From RUG563 sp045590215 (GTDB lineage: Bacteria > Bacillota > Clostridia > Christensenellales > Aristaeellaceae), in the NCBI GenBank assembly GCA_045590215.1, contig JAZNQO010000043.1:53622-117621 (forward strand): a DNA stretch of 64,000 bases, in the 5' to 3' direction. Each line of letters begins with the position of its first letter. Within the stretch, counting starts at the first letter, position 1. Below, in pieces: positions 8,078-16,987 of the stretch. The notes beneath the pieces were generated by a model. That model was not told where the DNA came from. It saw only the letters and a program-made list of their open reading frames with translations, and made no database searches. The translations under genes and the position numbers were made by a program.

Positions 8078-8941
8078 TCAATCCCCTGGCAGCGGAGCTT
8101 CCGCCGCTTTCAGCGACAAGAAGTATTCATTCGGCACACGCAAATCGCCCCTGCCCTTGCCCAGCGTAATATCTGGCTTGATGGCTCCGTGGAAGTCGCT
8201 GCCGCCGCTTCTGAGCAGGCCGTATTCTCCGGCCATTTTTTCGGCCAGTTCAGTCGTTTCCGCATCATAGAGGGGATAGCTGGTTTCCATGCCAATCAAC
8301 CCCCAGCCCTTGGCTTCCTGCAAAAAGCAGCGCAATTCCCCTTCCGAAAGGTTCAGGAAAGGGTGCGCCAACACGGGCTTTCCACCGGCACGAAGTATCA
8401 GAGCCATGGTTTCTTTGGCGGTTAGCCTTTGGGGCGGATGATAAAAGCCCCCCTTTTCCGAAAGCACGCCGTAAACAACCGCCTCCCTGATGCTTTCCGC
8501 CCTGCCCATTTCCACCAGTGCAGCACCGATATGCCCTCTGTTGATATGATGATCCGGCGTTTGGGAAATCAGCTGCTCATAGTCCAAAGGATAGCCTGCC
8601 TCCTGCAAAGCTGCGACCAATTGCCGGTTGCTTTCATCCTTGCGGCGGTTGATTTCCGTCATTTCCCCTTGCAGCATATCCCAGCCCCATCGGGGCAGAA
8701 ACAGCCCCAATATATGCACTTCTTTTTTGCCGTATCCGGCGGAAATTTCAATCCCCGGCACAGCCTCCACCGGCCATTTTTCAGCCGCTTTCAGAAAGGA
8801 AGGAAGCCCGGAAACGGTGTTATGATCCGTCAATGCCACGGCAGACAAGCCCATGGCCGCCGCCTGCTCCAAAATTTCTTCCGGGGTGCAGGTGCCATCG
8901 GAATAGATGGAATGGGTGTGCAAATCGCAGGCGTTTGTCAT
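8078..8941 (-). CDS. PHP-domain phosphoesterase (TrpH/YciV type)
   Basis: This 287-residue metal-dependent phosphoesterase starts with CDLHTHSIYSDGT, the first PHP motif. ALTDHNTVSG, VEAVPGIEIS, VLAHPFL and GSDFHG supply the remaining metal-binding residues. Family members include the 3',5'-nucleoside bisphosphate phosphatase/RNase AM group, and the length fits. The start at 8941 is decided by GGAAAGGAGGAAG, five bases upstream; a longer frame to 8965 would place that site inside the gene. The exact substrate (pAp, short RNA ends) is inferred from the family. Confidence 0.82.
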   Translation of the reverse strand: MTNACDLHTHSIYSDGTCTPEEILEQAAAMGLSAVALTDHNTVSGLPSFLKAAEKWPVEAVPGIEISAGYGKKEVHILGLFLPRWGWDMLQGEMTEINRRKDESNRQLVAALQEAGYPLDYEQLISQTPDHHINRGHIGAALVEMGRAESIREAVVYGVLSEKGGFYHPPQRLTAKETMALILRAGGKPVLAHPFLNLSEGELRCFLQEAKGWGLIGMETSYPLYDAETTELAEKMAGEYGLLRSGGSDFHGAIKPDITLGKGRGDLRVPNEYFLSLKAAEAPLPGD

Positions 8942-8992
8942 GGTTTTCTTCCTCCTTTCCATCATATTATATCAAATTCGCCCTTCATGCGC

Positions 8993-9025
8993 AAGAAAAG
9001 AGCGTTTGGGAAAACAAACGCTCTT
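8993..9025 (-). terminator. intrinsic terminator after the LysR gene
   Basis: A perfect 11-bp stem (AAGAGCGTTTG / CAAACGCTCTT) is followed by TTTTCTT on the minus strand. Confidence 0.85.
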
Positions 9026-9030
9026 CATGA

Positions 9031-9915
9031 TTATTCGTGGTAATTCTCTTTCACCCATTGCTGCACAAAGGCGGCAAAGTTTTTCACCCCCGGGCTGGTT
9101 TTCGCCGATGGCGAAATAGCAAGGCCGATGGTACGCTTTTTTGCACCGCTGATTTCCGCCACCGCCACATCGCTGACACGCCCTTCCAGCAAAAGTTCCG
9201 GCATGATGCTGATGCCAAGCCCCTGTTCCACCATGGCGATCATGGCATAGTCGTCCTTGGTGGTGTATTTTTCATGCACCTGAACCCCTGCTTTATCCAA
9301 TACGCTCCTTGCATCCTGATTGCTGTTCTCCATGAGGCTGATGAAAGATTCCCCGGAAAAATCTTTGGGGTCAATGCAGGCTTTTCCGGCCAAGGGATGC
9401 TGCTTTGGCAAAACGGCCAGCAGCCGATCCTCCGTCAGCTTCACATAATCCCCGTCCGTTTCCTTTTCCTTCCGGCTCAAGAAACCGATATCAATATTGC
9501 CCTTCTCAAACCAATCATCAATATCGTGATAATCCCCGATCAGCAGCCGAAATTCCATCTGGGGATGGAGCTGCTGATATTCCTTAATCATCCGGGGCAG
9601 CCAGCGCACCGCCACCGAGTTAAACGCCCCCACCCGGATGCAGCCCTTCTCCAGCCCATGCAGCGCATCCAGCGTTTCATTATAAAATTGCATGGCTTCG
9701 TTGATTTTCCGGAAGGCCGGTAGCAGCTTTTCCCCATCCGGCGTCAGTTTCACCCCGGTACGGCTGCGGTTAATCAGCCGCATGCCCGTTTCGCTTTCCA
9801 GGGCGTGAATGGCATGGCTCACCGCCGATTGGGTATAGCCAAATTGCTCTGCCGCACGGGTTAAGCTGCCCAATTCTATCACTTTTAAGAAAATTTCGTA
9901 TTTTGTTTGTGCCAT
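9031..9915 (-). CDS. LysR-family transcriptional regulator
   Basis: This 294-residue regulator has an N-terminal helix-turn-helix (GSLTRAAEQFGYTQSAVSHA at about residues 16-36) and a C-terminal effector-binding domain (IRVGAFNSVAVRWLP through GISIMPELLLEG). The ATG at 9915 follows AGAGGTTT; an in-frame TTG two codons earlier is less likely. It is divergent from the PutP-type symporter gene, and a palindrome overlaps its own promoter. Control of the symporter is the obvious hypothesis, not shown by sequence alone. Confidence 0.88.
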   Translation of the reverse strand: MAQTKYEIFLKVIELGSLTRAAEQFGYTQSAVSHAIHALESETGMRLINRSRTGVKLTPDGEKLLPAFRKINEAMQFYNETLDALHGLEKGCIRVGAFNSVAVRWLPRMIKEYQQLHPQMEFRLLIGDYHDIDDWFEKGNIDIGFLSRKEKETDGDYVKLTEDRLLAVLPKQHPLAGKACIDPKDFSGESFISLMENSNQDARSVLDKAGVQVHEKYTTKDDYAMIAMVEQGLGISIMPELLLEGRVSDVAVAEISGAKKRTIGLAISPSAKTSPGVKNFAAFVQQWVKENYHE

Positions 9916-9949
9916 TTTCAAAAACCTCTTGCTTTTTCGTTCCTGTTAC

Positions 9950-9987
9950 AGTATAATCTACAACATACATGAAATCAAGTATTTCAT
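9950..9987 (-). promoter_or_regulatory. lysR promoter with overlapping palindromic operator
   Basis: On the minus strand TTGATT (9973-9978), 17 bp and TATACT (9950-9955) form the promoter. The palindrome ATGAAAT-CAAGT-ATTTCAT (9969-9987) has perfect 7-bp arms and contains the T-N11-A pattern of LysR sites. It covers the -35 box, which fits autorepression and control of the divergent symporter gene. Confidence 0.65.
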
Positions 9988-10037
9988 TGCATTATTTTTT
10001 CTCATGTATCACAAATGTAAAAAAGGACGTGACCTGA

Positions 10038-11498
10038 ATGAATGTGGAACTGATCATTTTCATCGTATACCTGCTCTTCATGGTGGGTATCGGCGTGTTT
10101 TTCTTCCTGCGCTCCAAGGGCGGCAGCGAAAAGAGCTTCTTCCTGGGCGGCCGCCAGATGGGTCCCTGGGTTTCTGCCCTTTCTGCCGGTGCTTCGGATA
10201 TGAGCGCATGGGTGCTGATGGGCCTGCCGGCTTCCATCTATGCCGCCGGTCTGGGTCAGGCATGGATCGCCATCGGCCTTGCCATCGGCTATACCCTCAG
10301 CTGGCTGATTGAGGCTCCCCGGCTGCGCCGCTACACCATCGCCGCCAAGGACTCCATCACCATCCCCCAGTATCTCACCAATCGCTTCCTTTCCAAGTCC
10401 AAGGCTCTGCAGGTGATCTGCGCCGTGATTTTCCTTGTGGCTTACACCATCTACGCCGCATCTTCCATCAAGGCCTGCGGCACGCTGTTCAACACCGTGC
10501 TGGGCATTGATGCCACGCTTGCCATGTATGTGGCCGCCATCATCATCATCGGCTACACCTTCCTTGGCGGCTTCTCTGCCGTTTGCTGGACGGACTTCTT
10601 CCAGGGCATGCTGATGCTGGGTGCCCTGCTCATCGCTCCCATCTTTGCGCTGGCTCTGATGAACGGTGCCGAAAGTGCCATCACCGTGCAGCAGCTGCCC
10701 GAAAACTATTTCAATCTCTTCACCAACTGGAAAGACGTGCTTTCCGGCCTCGGCTGGGGCTTGGGTTACTTTGGTATGCCCCATATCATCGTCCGCTTCA
10801 TGAGCCTGCGCTCCCAGAAAGATCTGAAAAAGAGTGCCAGGATCGGCATCACCTGGACGCTGCTGATCCTCATCTTCTCCGTGGCTTCCGGCATCATTGG
10901 CCATCTGTTCCTGGGCGAAATCGCCGACAGCTCCACCGTGTTCATCCAGATGGTGCGCAAGATTTTCCCCGCTTTGATCAGCGGTCTGCTGCTCTCCGCC
11001 ATTCTGGCCGCCGCCATGTCCACCGCCGACAGCCAGCTGCTGGCTTCCGCCTCCGCCTTCTCTGCGGACGTGTATAAGCCCATCATCCGCAAGGACAAGG
11101 CTTCCAATAAGGAAATGCTGTGGGTCAGCCGCGGTGTGGTAATGGCTATCGCTATCGTAGCCGTGATTATCGCCGCCAATCCCAATTCCGGCACCATCAT
11201 GGGTCTTGTGGAAAACGCATGGGGCGTATTCGGTGCAGCCTTCGGCCCCGTCATCATGCTTTCCCTCTTCTGGCGTCGCTTTAACTTCCAGGGCGCCGTG
11301 GCCGGTATTCTCACCGGTGCCATCGTGGACATCCTGTGGCTGGCCTTCCTTGGCAGCTTCGGCCTGTATGAAATCATCCCCGGTGCCCTGTGCAGCCTGA
11401 TTGTGGCTGTGGTGGTTACCAAGCTCACCGCTGCTCCCACCAAAGAAGTGACCGATATCTTTGATATGGTTGCTGCCGGTGAAGAAGCCGCTGAATAA
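10038..11498 (+). CDS. sodium:solute symporter, PutP (proline) type
   Basis: This 486-residue protein has about 13 membrane helices. SEKSFFLGGRQMGPWVSALS, GASDMSAWVLMGLP and the IEAPRLRRYT segment are typical of sodium/proline symporters, and AAMSTADSQLL matches the sodium-site region of the solute:sodium symporter family. AAAAGGA lies ten bases before the ATG. It probably imports proline or a related amino acid with sodium. It is monocistronic, ends in a strong terminator and is divergent from a LysR gene. Confidence 0.87.
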   Translation: MNVELIIFIVYLLFMVGIGVFFFLRSKGGSEKSFFLGGRQMGPWVSALSAGASDMSAWVLMGLPASIYAAGLGQAWIAIGLAIGYTLSWLIEAPRLRRYTIAAKDSITIPQYLTNRFLSKSKALQVICAVIFLVAYTIYAASSIKACGTLFNTVLGIDATLAMYVAAIIIIGYTFLGGFSAVCWTDFFQGMLMLGALLIAPIFALALMNGAESAITVQQLPENYFNLFTNWKDVLSGLGWGLGYFGMPHIIVRFMSLRSQKDLKKSARIGITWTLLILIFSVASGIIGHLFLGEIADSSTVFIQMVRKIFPALISGLLLSAILAAAMSTADSQLLASASAFSADVYKPIIRKDKASNKEMLWVSRGVVMAIAIVAVIIAANPNSGTIMGLVENAWGVFGAAFGPVIMLSLFWRRFNFQGAVAGILTGAIVDILWLAFLGSFGLYEIIPGALCSLIVAVVVTKLTAAPTKEVTDIFDMVAAGEEAAE

Positions 11499-11531
11499 AT
11501 GACATCCATCGAAGCATCACATTTTACTGTT

Positions 11532-11582
11532 AAAAAGGGTTTTCGGCACATCTCACGGGATGATGCTGAAAACCCTTTTTTT
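11532..11582 (+). terminator. intrinsic terminator after the symporter gene
   Basis: AAAAAGGGTTTTC pairs with GAAAACCCTTTTT around a 22-base loop and ends in a T run. The following bases to 11755 hold no gene that I can support; a weaker hairpin lies at about 11709-11744. Confidence 0.88.
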
Positions 11583-11755
11583 ATAGCCATAAATTGATAT
11601 AGAAAGTGCCATGGGCACTCATCGGAACGGCAAAGACGTTCCTGCGGATTACATATAAAGGGGCTGCGGCCCTTCATACATCTTTAGAATGGATTTTTGA
11701 TCATCTGAAACTCCCAGAAAAAGATTTCTTTCCAGGAGTTTTCTTTTGCCTCTCT

Positions 11756-12022
11756 TTATTCCCGCTTCTTTTCCGGGGAGGAAAGGGCGGCTACATTCTC
11801 TAATTTCAGTGCCTTTTCCGCTTCCCGCTTTGCCTTTCTGGAAGATACATAGGGCGTGCGGCCGAAATAAAAGAGCTTGAGCAGCAGCGTCAGCACAATC
11901 GCTGCAATCACCAACACCGCCAGCGTCATCATGCCGCCTTCGTTCTGGGGCACTAAAAACAAAAGCAGAATAAACCCGATAATGGCGATGATAGCGATCA
12001 AATCGCTTTTTTTGTATTTCAT
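11756..12022 (-). CDS. small two-helix membrane protein, unknown function
   Basis: This 88-residue protein has two hydrophobic helices (about residues 8-26 and 34-50) and a basic C-terminal tail. The start at 12022 is set by GAGGAGGAGAAAG directly upstream; a longer frame to 12073 would overlap the preceding acetyltransferase. It follows that gene by 13 bp and is probably cotranscribed. I do not recognise a family. Confidence 0.65.
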   Translation of the reverse strand: MKYKKSDLIAIIAIIGFILLLFLVPQNEGGMMTLAVLVIAAIVLTLLLKLFYFGRTPYVSSRKAKREAEKALKLENVAALSSPEKKRE

Positions 12023-12035
12023 TTCTTTCTCCTCC

Positions 12036-12839
12036 TCAATCGCAATACCAGCTTTCCGGGATTTCCATATCACAAACGCACATATCCCGGTCTGCCCGGC
12101 TCCAGATTTTCATCATCTGATCGCTCATCTTTTTCACGTCGCACACATACACCTTGGCATTGCCCAGCTTTCCGTATTTCACAGCACCGCACACTTCAAA
12201 AGCCTTGTTGTAATTGGGATAGTATTCGGAGCAGCCGGATACATCCTTTGGCAAGCCCTGCACCGCATGGGGGTGATAGTCCCGGTTCAAATATTCCTTG
12301 CCGTCCCAGTCGGTGATGGTCACGTCAAAGCCCTTTTCCGCCAGCCGGTTTTTCACGTCAATCCGTTCATCCACGGCATGGAGATAGGTGTTCCGTTCAT
12401 GGCCAATGCCAAGCAAAATCACCTTGCCGTCCATTTCATACAGGCGGCTCAGCGCACCGCCCATGGGAGCCGGGGTTCCGCTCTTTTCTTCTCCTTCGAT
12501 ATACGCACGCGCATTCTTGCCAAAGGCCGCCATGGAATGGGTGGGGTGCAGGGAGCGGATGCCGTCCTTGCGGAAAGCCGCTACTTTCGCCAGCGTGCCA
12601 ATGCAAGGCACAGTGGATCGCACGTCAAAATGCGGATTTTCGGGGTTCACGTTGGCCCATGTGTGGGTGGGCACCAGCAAAAGCCCTTCACTCAAATATT
12701 CCGTCAGCGCGTCAATCAGCCCGTCCGCCCCGTTTTCAATGGGGCCAACCTGCCGCAGGGCGGCGTGGATGGTAACGGTATCATCCGGCCGAAAACCCAT
12801 TTCCTTCAAGAATGCAATAATATCCTGCTTCGTAACCAT
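12036..12839 (-). CDS. AAC(3)-like N-acetyltransferase
   Basis: This 267-residue protein is of the aminoglycoside 3-N-acetyltransferase family, which uses acetyl-CoA. Family blocks visible are VTIHAALRQVGPI near the N-terminus, LLVPTHTWAN, RSLHPTHSMAAFG (the His-rich active-site stretch) and VILLGIGHERNTYLHAVDER. AAGGAG precedes the ATG at 12839. Many chromosomal members do not confer antibiotic resistance and may act on other amines. Its neighbours are a lipase-like hydrolase and a small membrane protein, with no other resistance genes nearby. Confidence 0.8.
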   Translation of the reverse strand: MVTKQDIIAFLKEMGFRPDDTVTIHAALRQVGPIENGADGLIDALTEYLSEGLLLVPTHTWANVNPENPHFDVRSTVPCIGTLAKVAAFRKDGIRSLHPTHSMAAFGKNARAYIEGEEKSGTPAPMGGALSRLYEMDGKVILLGIGHERNTYLHAVDERIDVKNRLAEKGFDVTITDWDGKEYLNRDYHPHAVQGLPKDVSGCSEYYPNYNKAFEVCGAVKYGKLGNAKVYVCDVKKMSDQMMKIWSRADRDMCVCDMEIPESWYCD

Positions 12840-12853
12840 GCTTTTTCTCCTTA

Positions 12854-13648
12854 TCAAAAGCCCATCTGCACCAGTTCTTCGCACAAAGCTGTATAAAAGG
12901 CAAAAATTTTATCCCGCTTTTTGTCTGCCACCATAAAATCAATCATTTCCGTGTGGGACACGCTGCCTTCCACGGCGTCCCCCCGGTATATGCCGAAAAT
13001 GGCCGAATCCTTGGGCACAAGGCCGTCCGTCTCCGCATCCTTTTCCATGTAACGGGAGAAAAGCCGGGGAATACGCATGACGAAATCCTGTTTCTTTTCC
13101 CCTTTTTTCATCACGGCAGAAAAGCTCTGGCAATACACCCCTTGGCAGAAGTTCACCGTTTCCTGCTCCAAATCCCGCTGCACACGCTGCAATTGCCGGC
13201 AGGCTGTCATGCTGTCCGGCTGCTTATCGCCCAGCACCCGGTAAACCCCATTCACCGCCACGGCCACGGGCTTTAGCAGCCCCTTGGGCACTTTCAAAAT
13301 CCCCGTTGCCACCGGCGACCCCTTATGGGGCGTGCAGAGCGTGGTGAGCGACGCCGTCTTTTCTGCCATATCAAGATGGGAAATCATGTATTTGGCGTCC
13401 AAGCCGCCCTTGGAATGGGCAATGATATTCACCTTTTCCGCCCCGGTTTCCTTCAGATACCGCAAAATTTCCGCTTTCAGCTGGGCCGCATTCTTCTCAA
13501 TGCTGCCCATAGCGTCCACCTGACTGACCAGCACCTGATAGCCCTGAATGCGCAAAATGCGGTCAATCTTGCCAAAGGAGCGCATGAAAAATGTGTCCCG
13601 CATGCCAAGGCCATGCACCAGCACAATGGGATATTTCGTCTGCATCAT
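12854..13648 (-). CDS. lipase-like alpha/beta hydrolase
   Basis: This 264-residue hydrolase opens with YPIVLVHGLGMRD (oxyanion region) and has the nucleophile elbow NIIAHSKGGLDAKY. TLCTPHKGSP follows, as in bacterial triacylglycerol lipases and PGAP1-like esterases. A late His in EGSVSHTEMIDF could complete the triad. No signal peptide is present, so it is probably cytoplasmic and acts on a small ester or lipid. It is the first gene of a three-gene operon ending with the small membrane protein. Confidence 0.78.
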   Translation of the reverse strand: MMQTKYPIVLVHGLGMRDTFFMRSFGKIDRILRIQGYQVLVSQVDAMGSIEKNAAQLKAEILRYLKETGAEKVNIIAHSKGGLDAKYMISHLDMAEKTASLTTLCTPHKGSPVATGILKVPKGLLKPVAVAVNGVYRVLGDKQPDSMTACRQLQRVQRDLEQETVNFCQGVYCQSFSAVMKKGEKKQDFVMRIPRLFSRYMEKDAETDGLVPKDSAIFGIYRGDAVEGSVSHTEMIDFMVADKKRDKIFAFYTALCEELVQMGF

Positions 13649-13696
13649 TTCCTCCCTAAAACACAGCGGAAAATCCTACCTTTAAGACCCATTTGT

Positions 13697-13725
13697 ATTA
13701 TAGCAGAAAACCGCCGTTCTGGAAA
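13697..13725 (-). promoter_or_regulatory. promoter of the lipase/AAC(3) operon
   Basis: On the minus strand TTTCCA (13720-13725), 17 bp and a perfect TATAAT (13697-13702), about 50 bases before the lipase ATG. Confidence 0.6.
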
Positions 13726-13751
13726 GCACCTGTCTTGATTTTGCCGAAAAA

Positions 13752-13790
13752 CAAAAACCCTGCCCCGGCTATCGCCCGAAGCAGAGTTTT
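13752..13790 (-). terminator. intrinsic terminator after ridA
   Basis: On the minus strand a stem of AAAACtCTGC and GCAGgGTTTT, with an inner CGGGC/GCC pairing, runs into TTTTTG. It closes the scfA-scfB-decarboxylase-ridA operon. Confidence 0.7.
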
Positions 13791-13801
13791 CAATCGCTGT
13801 G

Positions 13802-14173
13802 TTAAATTTCCGCAATGGCTTCCACTTCCACCAGTGCCCCCTTGGGCAGCGTTTTCACCGCCACGCAGGAGCGAGCCGGATGCCCGGTGAAATACTGGGC
13901 ATAGACCTGATTGAACGCCGCAAAATCATCCATCGTTGCAAGGAAGCAAGTGGTTTTCACCACGTTTTCCAAGCAAGACCCTGCCGCTTCCAAAACCGCT
14001 TTCAAGTTTTTGCAAACCTGATGCGCCTGCTCCGTCACGTTTTCGCCAACCATTTCGCCCGTTTGGGGGTTCAGGGGAATCTGGCCGGAGGTGAACACCA
14101 AATTGCCGATTTTCATCCCTTGGGAATAAGGACCGATGGCCGCCGGAGCGTTTTCCGAATACACTTTCTGCAT
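13802..14173 (-). CDS. ridA: RidA family enamine/imine deaminase
   Basis: This 123-residue protein matches the full RidA length. AIGPYSQGMKIGNLVFTSGQ, the central QVCKNLKAVLEAAG and the C-terminal HPARSCVAV carry the family residues, including the Arg that binds the substrate carboxylate. RidA hydrolyses reactive 2-aminoacrylate formed by PLP enzymes. Placement 12 bp after a PLP-dependent decarboxylase-like gene fits a damage-control role. Confidence 0.92.
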   Translation of the reverse strand: MQKVYSENAPAAIGPYSQGMKIGNLVFTSGQIPLNPQTGEMVGENVTEQAHQVCKNLKAVLEAAGSCLENVVKTTCFLATMDDFAAFNQVYAQYFTGHPARSCVAVKTLPKGALVEVEAIAEI

Positions 14174-14185
14174 ATAGATTCTCCT

Positions 14186-15532
14186 TTATCCGTTTTTCAC
14201 CACGTCGCAATACGCAATGCCGTAATATTGAAAGCAGCGCAACACCTTTTCATCTATTTTTTCGCCGCTGACCAGAATGGGCACCGCCGGCGGACAGCCC
14301 ACCGTCACCCCGGCCAAAATGCGGCCAAGGCATCTTTCACAAGGAAGCATTTCGCTTTCTGCCATCACCGCTTCCCGGATGCCCATCCCCTGCGCCGGCT
14401 GCGCAAAGGCAGGAGCCGCTACCCTGATTTCTGGCCTTTTTTCCAGCGTCAGCAGGGCTTTGGACAGCCTTTCTTCTTCATCCTCATCCATCTCCGCCCC
14501 TGGCATCAGCACCAGATGATCAGGGTCGCAGAATTCACATTCCACGCCCTTCTCCCGAAGAGCCTGCGCCATTTCATAGCCGGTATAGCCATAAGGCTTC
14601 GCTTGGATAGTCAGCTTCAGCGGCTCATCCCCCGTCAGCTGATACCCCTTTTCTGCCGTCATGCGCTTTTTGAGGGCGGCCAGTTTTTCCGTTCTGCTCC
14701 GCAACACATCCCGAAAATCGCTTGCCAGATAAGGGTTTGCCGCATCCAGCGATTGCAAAATCAGGTAGGACGGGCTGGTGGAGCCAAAAAAGCTCATGGC
14801 CTTTTTCACCAGCTGTCTGGAAAAGCAGCGCATCATTTGCTCGCTCAAGTGCAGATATGCGCCGCCCGTCAGAACAGGCAATGTCTTGTGCGCCGAGTCG
14901 CAGCAGAAATCCGCACCCAAATCCATGGGGTGCAGGGATTTTTCCAGAAACTTTAGGTACGCCCCGTGGGCGTTGTCCACAATCAAAAGAACGTTCTGCT
15001 TTCTGCACACCGCCGCTATTTTTTCAATATCCGCCATGTGCCCCAAATAATCCGGGCTGGTAAGGTAAAGGGCGGCAGGCTTTTCCTTTTGCAGAACGCT
15101 TTCCACGTTTTCTGCTTTGGGGCAGCAGGAAAGATAGTTTTCCCCATCGCCCGGAAACAGCCAAGTAACCTCCAAATCCATCAGAGCCGCTGCCGTCACA
15201 AACGCCTTATGGGCGTTCCTTCCGGCCAGAATCCGAGGCTTTTTCCCCTGCATTTTTGCCCATTGCACTGCCAGGTACACCATCGCCTTGATGCACTGGG
15301 TGGACCCTTCTGCGGAATAGAAGGTAGGGCAGCCGAACAGGGAGGCAGCGTTTTCTTCGCTTTCCCGGATGATGCCCTCCGCTTCATAGAGGCTGTCCGC
15401 CCCGTAGATTTCCGTCAAATCCAGCGGCTCCACGCCCAGAACAGGCTTGCCCTTATGGCCGGGCATATGGCAGCGCAGCATCTTTTTTTCCCTATACGCC
15501 TGCACAAAATCACAGATGGGGGTGTTCATCAT
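14186..15532 (-). CDS. PLP-dependent Orn/Lys/Arg decarboxylase family protein
   Basis: This 448-residue fold-type I PLP enzyme has RCHMPGHKGKP near the N-terminus, ADSLYEAEGII, the YSAEGSTQCIKAMVY cofactor loop and DSAHKTLPVLTGGAYLH, with the cofactor Lys in SAHKTLP. These are features of the short basic amino-acid decarboxylases such as YaaO/SpeA-like proteins, and the C-terminal domain carries GRILAGVTVGCPPAVPI. Lysine, ornithine or arginine decarboxylation is likely, but the substrate is not certain. It overlaps the SCIFF maturase gene by 4 bp. Confidence 0.85.
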   Translation of the reverse strand: MMNTPICDFVQAYREKKMLRCHMPGHKGKPVLGVEPLDLTEIYGADSLYEAEGIIRESEENAASLFGCPTFYSAEGSTQCIKAMVYLAVQWAKMQGKKPRILAGRNAHKAFVTAAALMDLEVTWLFPGDGENYLSCCPKAENVESVLQKEKPAALYLTSPDYLGHMADIEKIAAVCRKQNVLLIVDNAHGAYLKFLEKSLHPMDLGADFCCDSAHKTLPVLTGGAYLHLSEQMMRCFSRQLVKKAMSFFGSTSPSYLILQSLDAANPYLASDFRDVLRSRTEKLAALKKRMTAEKGYQLTGDEPLKLTIQAKPYGYTGYEMAQALREKGVECEFCDPDHLVLMPGAEMDEDEEERLSKALLTLEKRPEIRVAAPAFAQPAQGMGIREAVMAESEMLPCERCLGRILAGVTVGCPPAVPILVSGEKIDEKVLRCFQYYGIAYCDVVKNG

Positions 15533-16914
15533 TCATCCTCACCCAGCATCCGGCTGACAGCTACCATGATGGCACATTCCATCCGCTTTTTGAACAGCTC
15601 ACAGCCGTATTTATATACGCCCTTTACGCTGCCTGTAGCATGATAGGCATTGGCAGCGCAGCCGCCGGAGCAATAAAGCCGTGCCCAGCAGGTGCGGCAT
15701 TCGGGACGGGCATACACGTTGCACGCCGCAAATTCATCCTGCACTTCGGTATTGGTAACGCCCTGCCAGATATCGCCCAGCTTGAACTTTTCTTCCCCCA
15801 CAAACTGATGGCAGGGATACAAATCCCCCCAAGGCGTGACGGCCATGTATTCCGTGCCGCTGCCGCAGCCGGAAATGCGCTTGTAAATGCAGGGACCGCC
15901 GGTGAGGTCAATCATATAGTGATAGAAGGTAAAGGGCTTGCCCTCTTTATCCTTTTGCAGCATCAGCTCTGCCAGCTTTTCATACTGCTCCATGACGATT
16001 GGCATATCTTCCGCTGTCAATTCCGAAGGGTCGCCGGATGCGCACACCACCGGTTCCATGGAAAGTTCATTAAAGCCCAGATCCAGCATCACCTGAATAT
16101 CCTTCAAAAAGTCAGGATTGGCGTGGGTGAAGGTGCCCCGCATATAATAATCCTTGCCGCCTCTCGCTTCCACCAGCTTCTGAAACTTGGGCACAATCTT
16201 TTCCCAGCTGCCGTTGCCGGCATAGTCCACCCGGAAACGGTCGTGGATTTCTTTGCGGCCGTCCAAGGAAAGCACCACATTGCTGCATTCCTTGTTGGCA
16301 AAGTCAATCACGTCATCGTCAATGAGCATCCCGTTGGTGGTGAGGGTAAAGCGGAAATTTTTGCCCTTTTCCTTTTCAACGCTGCGGGCGTAAGCCACCA
16401 GCTGCTTCACCACGTCAAAATTCATCAGCGGTTCACCGCCGAAAAAGTCCACTTCCAAATTGCGGCGGCTGCCGCTGTTTTCCATCAGGAAATCCAGCGC
16501 ACGCTTACCCACTTCAAAGCTCATAATAGCCCGATCGCCGTGGTATTTGCCTTGGCTGGCGAAGCAATAAGCGCAATTCAAATTGCAGGTGTGGGCAATA
16601 TGCAGGCAAAGAGCCTTCACCACGCCTGCGGTTTTCTGCTTCAGCTGCCCGGCCATGGGTTCAAAGGTATCCGGGGCGAAAAGCTTGCCGCTCTCTTTCA
16701 GGGACACCACCTGATCGTAACATTCCCGAATATCTTCAGCGGAAATATCATCTTTCCCCAGATATTTTTCTTCCATCCGGGCGATGATTTCTTCTTTGCT
16801 CTTTTCTTCAAACAGGCCGATGATGTCATAAGCCACATCGTCCACCACATGCACAGCACCGCTGCACACATCCAGCACAATATTCAATCCAGCCAGCTTA
16901 TATTGATGGATCAT
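15529..16914 (-). CDS. scfB: SCIFF peptide radical-SAM maturase
   Basis: This 461-residue radical-SAM/SPASM enzyme probably installs thioether crosslinks in the SCIFF peptide encoded 73 bp upstream. The N-terminal part (IVLDVCSGAVHVVDDVAYDI) is the peptide-recognition region. The cluster motif is CNLNCAYCFA, with GGEPLMNF after it, and the C-terminal SPASM cysteines lie in GPCIYKRISGCGSG, LYPCHQF, CRTCWARLYCSGGCAAN and YGCELFKK. The ATG at 16914 is chosen over a TTG at 16932 because GAAGGAGATAA lies just upstream. Confidence 0.93.
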   Translation of the reverse strand: MIHQYKLAGLNIVLDVCSGAVHVVDDVAYDIIGLFEEKSKEEIIARMEEKYLGKDDISAEDIRECYDQVVSLKESGKLFAPDTFEPMAGQLKQKTAGVVKALCLHIAHTCNLNCAYCFASQGKYHGDRAIMSFEVGKRALDFLMENSGSRRNLEVDFFGGEPLMNFDVVKQLVAYARSVEKEKGKNFRFTLTTNGMLIDDDVIDFANKECSNVVLSLDGRKEIHDRFRVDYAGNGSWEKIVPKFQKLVEARGGKDYYMRGTFTHANPDFLKDIQVMLDLGFNELSMEPVVCASGDPSELTAEDMPIVMEQYEKLAELMLQKDKEGKPFTFYHYMIDLTGGPCIYKRISGCGSGTEYMAVTPWGDLYPCHQFVGEEKFKLGDIWQGVTNTEVQDEFAACNVYARPECRTCWARLYCSGGCAANAYHATGSVKGVYKYGCELFKKRMECAIMVAVSRMLGEDE

Positions 16915-16987
16915 TTGATTTATCTCCTTCAAAATATGTCCACATGAAAAATACCGCCTGCACGGCGGTATTCATCAGCTGCAAAAA

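Noticed and set aside
11707..11747. Terminator after the small membrane protein gene
   Set aside because: The hairpin's T-rich side faces the plus strand, away from that gene's transcript; support is weak.
16912..16932. TTG start for the SCIFF maturase six codons upstream
   Set aside because: It would place the AAGGAG ribosome site inside the coding region; the ATG at 16914 is correctly spaced from it.
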